Below, piece after piece: positions 17,348 through 25,235 of a DNA stretch of 64,000 nucleotides. Under the pieces are notes generated by a model. That model was given only the letters and a program-made list of their open reading frames with translations, had not been told where the DNA came from and did no database searches. Position 1 is the first letter of the stretch. Every line of letters begins with the position of its first letter. Origin of the DNA: Actinokineospora globicatena (GTDB lineage Bacteria; Actinomycetota; Actinomycetes; Mycobacteriales; Pseudonocardiaceae); contig NZ_JAMTCR010000005.1 of NCBI RefSeq assembly GCF_024171945.1, positions 558,001-622,000 on the forward strand, written 5' to 3'. The position numbers were made by a program, and so were the translations under genes.

Positions 17348-18352
17348 TCACCGCAGCAACAGGTTCACATCCCCAAACTCATGCCACAGATACCCCTCCC
17401 CCACAGCCGCCCGATAGCACTCCTCTACCGCCTCAACCCCAGCAACCGCCACCAGCATGTCCACATGCGACGCCAACGGTTCGTGGAACCCAGTCACCAA
17501 CCCATCCACCACCCCCACCCCTCGCTCAGGCGTGATCACCAGTTCCGTCCACCCCGAATCGGCCCGCACCACCCCGTCCCGAGCCGCGGACTCCACCGCG
17601 CGCACCGCGGTGGTCCCCACAGCGATCACCCGCCGCCCATCGGCACGAGCGGCGTTCACCGTTCGGGCGGTCTCCTCCGACACCCGGAACCACTCCGGAT
17701 AAGGCCGTTCATGCGCCTCCGGCGACGCCACCCCCGTGTGCAGCAGCACCGGCGCGAATTGCACCCCTTCCGCCACCAACCGGGTCACCAGACGGTCGGT
17801 GAACGGGCGGCCCGCGCTGGGCATCTCCGCGCTGCCCGGGTCCACGCCGAATACCGTCTGGTAGTACCGCAGTGGCCACGCGCGCGGGACGTAGCTGTAG
17901 CGGATCGGTTCGCCCATCGCGGAGAGGTAGGCGTGGACGGTGGAGAACGGGCCGGGGCGGACTTCGGCTTCCCACAACCGGTTCCGCGAGTACCGGCGGA
18001 GCAGTGACACCGAGGCGCCGCCCACGAGGTCCAGTACCTCTCCCGCCGTGCCGAACGGGAAGGGCTGGGTGCCCGAACGCAGCTCTACCAGCCAGGTGCC
18101 GTCCGCGTTCTCCGTGGACAGGTGTACCCGCAGCGTGCTGTCCGCCATGGCGACGGACGCGGCGAGTGTGCCGGAGGTGTTGACCACCAACACATCCCCG
18201 GCGCGCAGGAGGTCGGGTAACTCGGTGAACCGGTGGTGGCTCACAACACCGCCGTCGCTCACCAAGAGGCGGACGCCGTCGCGGGGGAGGCCTCGGGCCT
18301 CGGGGGGCTCGTGGGCGTCCAACCCGGCGGGCAGGGTTACCTGGATTGTCAC
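17348..18352 (-). CDS. queA: S-adenosylmethionine:tRNA ribosyltransferase-isomerase family protein
   Basis: 334 residues. Family features are GDVLVVNTSGTLAAS, IRYSYVPRAWPLRYYQTVFG, GSAEMPSAGRPFTDRLV, FAPVLLHTGVASPE and RRVIAVGTTAVRAVESAAR, ending FGDVNLLLR. Genuine QueA adds the ribosyl part of SAM to 7-aminomethyl-7-deazaguanine in tRNA to make epoxyqueuosine. Most Actinobacteria lack queuosine synthesis, and no other que gene is here, so this may be a repurposed homologue. Its ATG overlaps the stop of the SDR gene by 4 bp, so the two are translationally coupled. It is in the cytoplasm. Confidence 0.8.
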   Translation of the reverse strand: MTIQVTLPAGLDAHEPPEARGLPRDGVRLLVSDGGVVSHHRFTELPDLLRAGDVLVVNTSGTLAASVAMADSTLRVHLSTENADGTWLVELRSGTQPFPFGTAGEVLDLVGGASVSLLRRYSRNRLWEAEVRPGPFSTVHAYLSAMGEPIRYSYVPRAWPLRYYQTVFGVDPGSAEMPSAGRPFTDRLVTRLVAEGVQFAPVLLHTGVASPEAHERPYPEWFRVSEETARTVNAARADGRRVIAVGTTAVRAVESAARDGVVRADSGWTELVITPERGVGVVDGLVTGFHEPLASHVDMLVAVAGVEAVEECYRAAVGEGYLWHEFGDVNLLLR

Positions 18353-19032
18353 AGTTCTACCTCCGTCAGGCGGATCCGGCCGGAATCGGGGCGCGTCGCC
18401 AGCACGTGCAGCACGGCGGGCACCACGGTCTCCGGGAGTGGTCTGTCGCTGATGTCCTCACCGGGGAACGCGTCCCGGTGCATGTCGGTGCGCAGGTCGC
18501 CCGGATCGGCCCACCACACGCGGATCGCGGGCTCCTCGACCGCCAGCACACCGCTGAGCAGCTCCACGGCCGCCTTCGACGCGCCGTAGCCGCCCCAGCC
18601 CGCGTAGTGCTCGACGGCGGCGTCCGAGGTGATGTTGAGGACCGCGCCGCCGCGGCGGCGCAGCCCCGGTAGCGCTACCTGGGTGAGCCCGAGCAACGCG
18701 AAGACGTTGGCCTCGAACACCTCCCGCAGCGCGTCGAGCGGGTGTTCGGCCAACCCGGGCAGCGGGCTCGGCCCCAACGCGCCCGCGTTGTTGACCACCA
18801 GGGTGGCGCCGCCGAGCGCGTCGGCGGCGGCGACCAGGTCCTCCCGGTGGTCCGCGTCGGTGATGTCACCCGGGACCGCCACGACGCGGCCGGGCAGCCC
18901 GGCGGCGACCGCGGCGAGCGCGTCCGCGCCCCTGGCGTCGAGCACGAGGTCCCACCCGGCCGCGGCGAGACCGGTGGCGACGGCGCGCCCCAAGCCCCGC
19001 GAAGCGCCGGTGACGATGGCCAACTGGTGCAC
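18349..19032 (-). CDS. Short-chain dehydrogenase/reductase
   Basis: 227 residues. Nucleotide-binding TGASRGLG at residues 8-15, NNAG at 81-84, and the catalytic Ser136, Tyr149 and Lys153 (YGASK) are all in place. Substrate cannot be told. It is the first gene of a two-gene operon with the QueA-like gene and lies divergent from the GAF kinase gene at 19225, with a shared 192-bp control region. Confidence 0.88.
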   Translation of the reverse strand: MHQLAIVTGASRGLGRAVATGLAAAGWDLVLDARGADALAAVAAGLPGRVVAVPGDITDADHREDLVAAADALGGATLVVNNAGALGPSPLPGLAEHPLDALREVFEANVFALLGLTQVALPGLRRRGGAVLNITSDAAVEHYAGWGGYGASKAAVELLSGVLAVEEPAIRVWWADPGDLRTDMHRDAFPGEDISDRPLPETVVPAVLHVLATRPDSGRIRLTEVEL

Positions 19033-19170
19033 TGCGATCCCCTTCTCCCGCGATTGGACTTCCCGCCCCGGACCTCGCCCCTCCCAGAGATTTCGCGCTG
19101 CCCGGGCCTGCCATCGACGTTAGGCACCGCCGCGGGCCGTGCCATCGGACCCGAGGCGGGACTTCCCTCC

Positions 19171-19218
19171 GACTTTGGTCCTAGGACCAGCGGTTTCGTC
19201 GCTCCGCCTCGGTACCGT
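19171..19218 (+). promoter_or_regulatory. DosR-like box and TACCGT -10 box before the GAF kinase
   Basis: GACTTTGGTCC (19171-19181) resembles the DosR/DevR core GGACTTTAGTCC; it overlaps the perfect 14-bp palindrome TGGTCCTAGGACCA (19176-19189). TACCGT (19213-19218) ends 6 nt before GTG 19225, implying a leaderless start. The kinase downstream is DevS-like, so autoregulation by its partner is plausible (inference). Confidence 0.45.
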
Positions 19219-19224
19219 GGACCC

Positions 19225-20352
19225 GTGACCGGGATCGGGAGGAACGAACTGCGCGCCGTCAGCGCCGCCGTGCTGGCGGTCGCGACACACCTGTCGGTGC
19301 GCGACGTGCTGCGCACGATCCTCACCTCCGCGCGCAGGCTCGTCGGCGCCCGCTACGCCGCGCTCGGCGTGCCGGACGACGCGGGCGGCTTCGCCGAGTT
19401 CCTCGCCGACGGCGTCACCGACGAGCAGTGGGCCGCGATCGGCCCGGTCCCGCGCCAGCACGGTCTGCTCGGGGTGCTGCTGCACGACACGAAACCGGTC
19501 CGGCTCGACGACATCCGCGCCCACCCCCGGTTCGAGTGGTGGCCAGCCGCGCACCCCGTGCTCACCGACTTCCTCGGCGTGCCCATCACCGACGGGGACG
19601 AGATCGTCGGCGAGATCTTCGTGGCCAACAAGACCGCCGACGGCGGGTTCACCGAGCAGGACGAGGAGCTGCTCGCGCTGCTGGCGGCGCACGCGGCCAT
19701 CGCGATCGTCAACGCGCGGCTGCACGAGCGGGCCAGGGAGCTGTCCATGGTGCAGGAGCGCACCAGGATCGCCAGGGAGCTGCACGACGCGGTGACCCAG
19801 AAGCTGTTCAGCCTCCGGCTCGCCGCGGAGTCGGCGGCCACCCTCGCCGGTCGTGACTCCGCGCGCGCGGCGGCCCAGCTCGACCTGGTGCGCGCGTTGG
19901 CCGCGGAGGTCAGCGACGAGCTGCGCGCCGCGGTGGTCGGCCTGCGCCCGCCGGACCTCGCGGGCGACGGGCTCGACAGCGCTATCGGCAAGCAGGCCGA
20001 ACTGCTCAACCGGGTGCACGGGGTAGACATCGTCTACCGGGGTGGCGACGTCCCCCGCCTCACCACGACCCGGGAGGAGGCGGTCTACCGGGTGCTGCAA
20101 GAGGCGCTGCACAACGCACTGCGGCACGCCAGCGCCCACCGGATCCAGGTAGACCTGAGGGTGCACTCCGAGTCGGTGGTGCTAGAGGTCAGCGACGACG
20201 GGACGGGGTTCGATGTCGAGGGCAGCCGCGACCGGAGGTTGGGACTGACCTCGATGCGGGAGCGGGCACGGGCGGCGGGGGGCCGGTTGCGGGTCACCTC
20301 GACCAGCCCCGGGGGGACGACGGTACGGCTGGAGGTGCCCGTTGGGGGCTGA
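19225..20352 (+). CDS. GAF-domain sensor histidine kinase (DevS/NarX-like)
   Basis: 375 residues from GTG 19225. A single GAF domain spans about residues 22-165 and contains [19 protein letters not shown] and DFLGVPI, a pattern close to the DevS/DosT GAF family that senses gas or redox state. The HisKA_3 dimerisation domain follows with the phospho-acceptor His187 in [15 protein letters not shown], then the ATPase domain with [19 protein letters not shown] and SDDGTGFD. No membrane helix, so it is cytoplasmic. The response regulator overlaps its 3' end by 11 bp. The longer frame to 18742 runs through the divergent promoter region and is not used. Confidence 0.92.
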   Translation: MTGIGRNELRAVSAAVLAVATHLSVRDVLRTILTSARRLVGARYAALGVPDDAGGFAEFLADGVTDEQWAAIGPVPRQHGLLGVLLHDTKPVRLDDIRAHPRFEWWPAAHPVLTDFLGVPITDGDEIVGEIFVANKTADGGFTEQDEELLALLAAHAAIAIVNARLHERARELSMVQERTRIARELHDAVTQKLFSLRLAAESAATLAGRDSARAAAQLDLVRALAAEVSDELRAAVVGLRPPDLAGDGLDSAIGKQAELLNRVHGVDIVYRGGDVPRLTTTREEAVYRVLQEALHNALRHASAHRIQVDLRVHSESVVLEVSDDGTGFDVEGSRDRRLGLTSMRERARAAGGRLRVTSTSPGGTTVRLEVPVGG

Positions 20353-20986
20353 GCTGATCAGGGTGCTCGTGGTCGACGACCACCCGGTGGTGCGCCAGGG
20401 CCTGCGCACCTTCCTCGACCTGCAGGACGACATCACCGTCGTCGGCGAGGCCGTGGACGGCGCGTCCTGCGTCACCGCCGCCGAGCTGCTCAAACCGGAT
20501 GTGGTGCTGCTGGACCTGCGCATGCCGGGCACCGACGGCGTGTACGCGCTCAACGAGCTGCGCGAGCTGGGCAACAAGGCGCGCGTCCTGGTCATCACCA
20601 GCTTCACCGAGCCGGTGGGCATAGTCCCCGCCGTGCGCGCGGGGGCCGCCGGTTACGTCTACAAGGACGTCGACCCGTTGGCGCTAGCCGCCGCCGTCAG
20701 GTCTGTGCACGCCGGTCACGTGTTGCTGCACCCCGATGTGGCGCGGTTGCTCGCAGAGGGTGACACGCGCCCGGGTGGCGCCACGTTGACCGCGCGCGAA
20801 CGCGAGGTCCTCGCCCAGGTGGCGCAGGGCAACTCGAACCGGCAGATCGCGCGTGAACTCACCCTGTCGGAGAAGACGGTGAAGTCGCACATGACCGCCA
20901 TCCTGGGCAAGCTCGGCCTGCACGACCGCACCCAGGCCGCCCTCTACGCGGTCCGCACCGGCTTGGTCTCCCCGGCCGGTCGCTGA
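20342..20986 (+). CDS. NarL/LuxR-family response regulator
   Basis: 214 residues from TTG 20342; GGAGG ends 7 nt before it, which favours it over the in-frame GTG at 20363. The receiver domain has Asp12-Asp13 ([11 protein letters not shown]) and the phosphorylation site Asp58 (LLDLRMPG). The C-terminal LuxR helix-turn-helix is [20 protein letters not shown] with [20 protein letters not shown]. It overlaps the kinase gene, so the two form a cognate pair. The likely targets are its own promoter and the efflux operon starting 187 bp downstream (inference). Confidence 0.93.
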   Translation: MGAELIRVLVVDDHPVVRQGLRTFLDLQDDITVVGEAVDGASCVTAAELLKPDVVLLDLRMPGTDGVYALNELRELGNKARVLVITSFTEPVGIVPAVRAGAAGYVYKDVDPLALAAAVRSVHAGHVLLHPDVARLLAEGDTRPGGATLTAREREVLAQVAQGNSNRQIARELTLSEKTVKSHMTAILGKLGLHDRTQAALYAVRTGLVSPAGR

Positions 20987-20992
20987 GGTCCC

Positions 20993-21027
20993 TCGGCCAT
21001 TCGGCCACCCCATCGGCCGATCGGCCA
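20993..21027 (+). repeat. Iterated TCGGCC motif between the regulator and the efflux operon
   Basis: TCGGCC occurs four times within 35 bp (starting 20993, 21001, 21013 and 21021), three of them as TCGGCCA. The cluster lies about 110 bp before a TATAGT -10 box. It could be a multi-site operator or a short slippage product. Confidence 0.35.
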
Positions 21028-21134
21028 GTCCTGTCGCACATCGGGCAACCCCGCGCGCCGATTTCGCGTCTTTTCCCAGTAGCGGTGCGAAAGTCCTGTG
21101 GGTACGCCCGGGGAAGCCTGCTATTCACCGTGTG

Positions 21135-21140
21135 TATAGT
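21135..21140 (+). promoter_or_regulatory. TATAGT -10 box of the MacAB-like operon
   Basis: TATAGT is a strong -10 match, 32 nt before the lipoprotein start. No good -35 hexamer is found 16-18 nt upstream, which suits an activator-dependent promoter. Confidence 0.4.
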
Positions 21141-21172
21141 GCGGGCCAGTACCGGTTCGCGAACTTGGGGAT

Positions 21173-22189
21173 ATGGGGGTACCGGTGAACTTTCGGCTCA
21201 TCATCACCGCACTGACGGCGGCCACCGTCGTCGCGGGGTGCTCGACCTCGTCGGCGGGTCCGCCGGTGCCCGGCCTCGCTGAACGCGGGTCGACGATGAC
21301 CACCGCCACGCTGGCCCGCAAGGACCTGACCACCAAGGTCAGCCTCAAGGGCAAGGTCACGCTCAGCCCGGTCTTCGGCCTGGTGGCGCCGGTCGACGGG
21401 CAGGTGCGCTACCTGGACGTCAAGGACGACAAGAAGGGCACGCCGACCAAGCCGACCCGGGTCGGCGCGGTGTGGGCGGCAGGTAAGCCCAACCACATCG
21501 AGGTGCCCGCTGGCTCTACCTTCTCCGGCAGGCTTGTCGACGACAAGGCCACGGTCACCGTCGGAATGCCTGTCGTGTCGGCGAAGTTCGGTGGCTACGC
21601 CATCGTCGCCGACATCGACGGCGCGCAGGCCTACGCGCTCGCCGACGGCTTGGGCGTGGTGCGCGCGCAGATCAAAAGCGGCCCCGGGCCGTTCGACTGC
21701 ACTCCGCTCGGTACCACCGCCGCACTGCCTCCCGGCACGATCCCCGACCCGCCCGCGCCGGTCGTCCCGGTCGCACCCGCCCAGGGCCTGCCGACCGACG
21801 GCGCGGCCGCACCGGCACCCGCTCCGCAGCAACCGCAGCAGCCCGAGCAGGACAGCCGCACCCCGTCGGAGTCGACCGGCATGCGGCTGGTCTGCGTCCC
21901 CCCGGCGGGCACCAAGCTGATCAACGGCGCCGAGGCGACCCTGGAGGTCGTCACCGCCGAGGCCAAGCAGGTGCTCGTCGCCCCGGTCGAGGCCGTCGCG
22001 GGCAAGCAGGGCGCGGGCAAGGTCGACGTGCTCGACACCAACGGCAGCAGGCAGACCAAGGACGTCGTGCTCGGCGGCACCGACGGCGCCGTGGTGGAGA
22101 TCAAGTCCGGGCTCACCGGCACCGAGACCCTCGCCGTGCCGGGACCGGACCTGCCCGCGCCCAAGCAGGACGGGGCACCCGGCAAATGA
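21173..22189 (+). CDS. Lipoprotein membrane-fusion (MacA-like) adaptor of an ABC exporter
   Basis: 338 residues from ATG 21173; GTG 21185 is an equally good start. The signal sequence ends in VVAGC with lipidation at Cys23. The mature part has segments TLARKDLTTKVSLKGKVTL and LVAPVDGQVRYLDVKDD, resembling the efflux adaptor beta-barrel and hinge, then a Pro/Gln-rich linker (about residues 195-240) and a C-terminal VLVAPVEAVAGKQGAGKVDV block. It would sit on the outer face of the membrane and link to the ABC permease. The ABC ATPase overlaps its stop by 4 bp. Confidence 0.78.
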   Translation: MGVPVNFRLIITALTAATVVAGCSTSSAGPPVPGLAERGSTMTTATLARKDLTTKVSLKGKVTLSPVFGLVAPVDGQVRYLDVKDDKKGTPTKPTRVGAVWAAGKPNHIEVPAGSTFSGRLVDDKATVTVGMPVVSAKFGGYAIVADIDGAQAYALADGLGVVRAQIKSGPGPFDCTPLGTTAALPPGTIPDPPAPVVPVAPAQGLPTDGAAAPAPAPQQPQQPEQDSRTPSESTGMRLVCVPPAGTKLINGAEATLEVVTAEAKQVLVAPVEAVAGKQGAGKVDVLDTNGSRQTKDVVLGGTDGAVVEIKSGLTGTETLAVPGPDLPAPKQDGAPGK

Positions 22190-22899
22190 CCGCCGTCCCC
22201 CAGCCGCCGCTGATCCAGCTCAACGGCGTGACCAAGACGTTGAAGGGGCAGGGCGAGCCGAGGCCCATCCTGTCCGGGGTGGACCTGACGGTGCGCGCGG
22301 GCGAGAGCGTGGCCATCCTGGGCCGCTCCGGCTCGGGCAAGAGCACCATGCTCAGCCTCATCGGCCTGTTCGACCGGCCAGACGGCGGCCAGTACCTGCT
22401 GCACGGCGCCGACATCACCCGGATCCCCGAGCGCCGCGCGGCCCGGCTGCGCAGCCAGGAGTTCGGCTTCGTGTTCCAGCGGTTCTTCCTGCTCAAGCAC
22501 CTGACCGCGATGCAGAACGTGGCGATGGCGCTGGTCAACGGCCAGGGCTGGCTCGCCCGCCGCAAGCGCAGGGCCAAGGTGATGGCCGCGCTCGAGCAGG
22601 TCGGCATCGCGCACCTGGCCAAGCACCGGCCCGCCCGGCTCTCCGGCGGTGAGCAGCAGCGGGTGGCCATCGCCAGGGCGCTGGTGCGCCAGCCGCGGGT
22701 GCTGCTGGCCGACGAGCCGACCGGCGCGCTGGACACCGAGACTGGTGCCCTGGTCATCGACGTGCTGCACGCGGCGACCGAGCGCGGCTGCGGGCTGATC
22801 CTGGTCACCCACGACCACGCGCACGCCAACCGCATGGGCCGCGTCCTGCGGCTGCGCGACGGCCTGCTGGTGCCCGACCGCACGGGGGTGCTGGCCTGA
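22186..22899 (+). CDS. ABC exporter ATPase (MacB/LolD type)
   Basis: 237 residues. Walker A GRSGSGKST at 46-54, Q-loop near Gln98, signature LSGGEQQR at 152-159, Walker B LLADEP ending near 178, and switch His209 (LVTHDHAHA) are complete. MacB-type exporters drive long-range conformational change rather than classical transport. Start ATG overlaps the adaptor stop; the permease ATG overlaps this gene's TGA by one base, so all three are translationally coupled. Confidence 0.95.
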   Translation: MTAVPQPPLIQLNGVTKTLKGQGEPRPILSGVDLTVRAGESVAILGRSGSGKSTMLSLIGLFDRPDGGQYLLHGADITRIPERRAARLRSQEFGFVFQRFFLLKHLTAMQNVAMALVNGQGWLARRKRRAKVMAALEQVGIAHLAKHRPARLSGGEQQRVAIARALVRQPRVLLADEPTGALDTETGALVIDVLHAATERGCGLILVTHDHAHANRMGRVLRLRDGLLVPDRTGVLA

Positions 22900-24221
22900 T
22901 GGGGCTCTCCGGGCGGTTCCGCTCCGCCGTCGTGATCGGCGGCCAGGGCATCCGGGCCCGCAAGCTGCGCACCTTCCTGTCGATGATCAGCCTGTTCCTC
23001 GGGGTCCTCGCCGTGGTCGCCGTGCAGGCGAGCTCGGTGCTGGCCAACCGGGCGCTGCTGGCCGACATCGAGATGTCCGAGGGCAAGGACGGCACCGTCG
23101 TGGTCGGCGTCCCGCCCGGCCCGAAGGGCACCTCCTCCGCGCTCGAGGTGGTCCGCGGCCGCACCGACGCGGTCGCCTCCTTCTCGACCCAGGCCATCAT
23201 CGGCGAACCCGGTCTGACCCCGGTCAACCCGGGCGGCATGCCGCTGCGCTACGCCGACCAGGCGGGCCCGCAGACGCGGATGATCTGCGACGGCCGCAGC
23301 TGCTACACCGAGGTCTCGGACGAGAAACCGCCACCGCGCGGCAACACCGTCGAGGTCTTGGTGGTCGGCATCACCGGCGACATCCGGCAGTTCCGGCCGT
23401 TCCAGCTGGAGGCGGGCAGCTGGCTCGACTTCGGCGGTGAGCCGTCGCTGTCGCCGCGCATCGTGCTCAACCGCGAGGCGACGGAGGCCTTCACCCGCTA
23501 CCAGCTCCCGGCCGAGATGAGCATCGGGTCCGCCTACCAGGGCAACGGCCCCGGGGCGCCCGGCGCGCCGCACGCCACCCCGCGGGTGATCGGCACCGTC
23601 CACGACGGCGGGTTCCAGCCGGTCGTCTACGTCCGGGCGGACGAGCTGCTGAACTGGATCCCGGCGGAGGCGCTCGAGAGCCAGAGCGCGTCGTTGACGA
23701 TGGCGCCCGCGGCGGCGTCGATCCTCCCCACCCTGCGCGCCAAGCTCGGCCCCGAAGCGGCGGGCCAGCTCTACACCACCACGGTCAACTCCCGCGAACG
23801 CATCGGCGGGCAGCTGGACATGATGAGGTGGATCTTCTACGGGATGGCGGCGCTGGTCCTGCTGATCGGCGTGGCAGGCATCCTCAACGTCGGCCTGGCC
23901 ACCGTCGGCGAGCGGGTCGAGGAGTTCGCCCTGCGCCGGGCGGTCGGCACGCCGAGGTTGCTGCTGGCCGGGATCGTGCTCGCCGAGACCCTGATCATCG
24001 GCTTGCTCACCGCGGCGGCGGCGATCGCGGCGGGGGTGGTCGGCCTGAAACTCGCAGGCGAGCTGTTCGGCGCGAACCGGCCGACGCTGCAGAACGTGGA
24101 CTTCCCCTGGGAAGCGGGGGTGGCGGGCGTGGTCGCCGGTCTGGTCGCGGGTGTCCTCGGTGGACTGTTCCCGGCCATCCGCGCGGCGCGGATCCCGATC
24201 GCCACCGTCATGAGGGCCTAA
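22899..24221 (+). CDS. FtsX/MacB-family ABC exporter permease
   Basis: 440 residues. One membrane helix lies near residues 26-50 (LSMISLFLGVLAVVAVQASS), followed by an extracytoplasmic domain of about 260 residues and three C-terminal helices (about 310-335, 355-385, 400-430), with AALVLLIGVAGILNVGLATV and RVEEFALRRAVGTPR before them: the FtsX domain pattern. It completes a tripartite-like exporter with the lipoprotein and the ATPase. Substrate may be a peptide, antibiotic or lipid; not determinable. The upstream two-component system is the obvious regulator. Confidence 0.92.
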   Translation: MGLSGRFRSAVVIGGQGIRARKLRTFLSMISLFLGVLAVVAVQASSVLANRALLADIEMSEGKDGTVVVGVPPGPKGTSSALEVVRGRTDAVASFSTQAIIGEPGLTPVNPGGMPLRYADQAGPQTRMICDGRSCYTEVSDEKPPPRGNTVEVLVVGITGDIRQFRPFQLEAGSWLDFGGEPSLSPRIVLNREATEAFTRYQLPAEMSIGSAYQGNGPGAPGAPHATPRVIGTVHDGGFQPVVYVRADELLNWIPAEALESQSASLTMAPAAASILPTLRAKLGPEAAGQLYTTTVNSRERIGGQLDMMRWIFYGMAALVLLIGVAGILNVGLATVGERVEEFALRRAVGTPRLLLAGIVLAETLIIGLLTAAAAIAAGVVGLKLAGELFGANRPTLQNVDFPWEAGVAGVVAGLVAGVLGGLFPAIRAARIPIATVMRA

Positions 24222-24226
24222 CCCCA

Positions 24227-24268
24227 GGCTGGGTGGGTGGTGGTGTGGCGGGACCCACCCACCCAGCC
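24227..24268. terminator. Bidirectional terminator between convergent genes
   Basis: GGCTGGGTGGGT (24227-24238) pairs perfectly with ACCCACCCAGCC (24257-24268) around an 18-nt loop. It fills the 56-bp gap between the permease stop and the dehydratase stop. Confidence 0.7.
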
Positions 24269-24277
24269 GCCGGGGTC

Positions 24278-25171
24278 CTAGGCCGCGATCCACTCGCTGT
24301 TGGCCCCGCACACGATCAAGCAAGGTAGCTCTGCCTCGGCCTTCCCGCCGAGCCAGGCGGCCAGCGGGACAGCGGCCGCGGGCTCCACGGCCAGCCGGAA
24401 CTCCTCCCACAGCAGGTCCCGCGCGGCGAGCAACTCCGCGTCGGTGACCAGGACCGACCGCGCCCCGCTCGACCGGACGACGTCGAAGGGCAGCGCCCCC
24501 ACCCTGGTCGCGCCCAACGCGGACGCGGCGACCGAGTCCACCACCGCATCGACCGGGGTGCCCGCGGCCAGCGCGTCGTGCATCGCCTGGCAGTTCACCG
24601 GTTCGGCCAGCACGACCGACCGGCCGCCCGCGCCCAGCACGGTTCCCGCGGCCAATCCGCCGCCCCCGACGGCGACCACGAACGCGTCGACCTCCGGTGC
24701 CTCGGCGACGACCTCCGCCGCGCACGTCCCCTGCCCCGCGATGACCAGCGGATCGTCGTACGCGGGCACATAGCGCGCACCCGTGGAAGAGGCCTCCGTC
24801 AACGCTGCCGCCGCGGCTTCGGCGTAAGCGGCGCCGTGGCGCACCAACTTCGCCCCTGCGGCCTCGATGCGCCGGGTCTTCGATTCCGGCGCGCGTTCAG
24901 GTACGTAGACCGTCGCCGGTAGGTCTAGGAGGCGGGCGGCGGTGGCGACAGCCATGCCGTGGTTACCGCCAGAGGCCGTCACGACGTGGGTGGGCCGAGG
25001 TCCACCGAGAAGCGCGTTCAGGGCACCCCGCAGCTTGAACGACCCGGTGCGTTGCAGGTGCTCCAACTTGAGCACCACCGGTCGACCGTCCAGTTCGGTG
25101 CGCAGGATCGGGGTGCGGCGGGCGTGTGGCGCGATCCGCGTTGCTGCCGCGACGACATCGGTGTGGTCCAC
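24278..25171 (-). CDS. Serine/threonine dehydratase-family PLP enzyme
   Basis: 297 residues. The PLP lysine is Lys46 in TGSFKLRGA; the substrate loop TASGGNHGMAVA and the phosphate-binding VAVGGGGLAAGT (near 165) are intact. It lacks the C-terminal ACT-like regulatory domain of biosynthetic IlvA, so it is the short, catabolic or racemase-like type. It would deaminate threonine or serine to 2-oxobutanoate or pyruvate. The former would feed isoleucine synthesis, for which this genome also has cimA (57397), an independent source. It is convergent with the efflux operon and divergent from the MetE-like gene. Confidence 0.87.
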   Translation of the reverse strand: MDHTDVVAAATRIAPHARRTPILRTELDGRPVVLKLEHLQRTGSFKLRGALNALLGGPRPTHVVTASGGNHGMAVATAARLLDLPATVYVPERAPESKTRRIEAAGAKLVRHGAAYAEAAAAALTEASSTGARYVPAYDDPLVIAGQGTCAAEVVAEAPEVDAFVVAVGGGGLAAGTVLGAGGRSVVLAEPVNCQAMHDALAAGTPVDAVVDSVAASALGATRVGALPFDVVRSSGARSVLVTDAELLAARDLLWEEFRLAVEPAAAVPLAAWLGGKAEAELPCLIVCGANSEWIAA

Positions 25172-25235
25172 GACCGCCGATGCTAACCGGGCCGGTGGTG
25201 TGCGGCGCCCGGAGGCGATCCACCAGACTCACACC

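Noticed and set aside
24942-25235. N-terminal extension of the MetE-like protein
   Set aside because: The open frame overlaps the divergent dehydratase gene; family homology starts right after GTG 25236.
25172-25235. A SAM or cobalamin riboswitch before the MetE-like gene
   Set aside because: Only 64 bp separate the divergent starts, too short, and no conserved core is visible.
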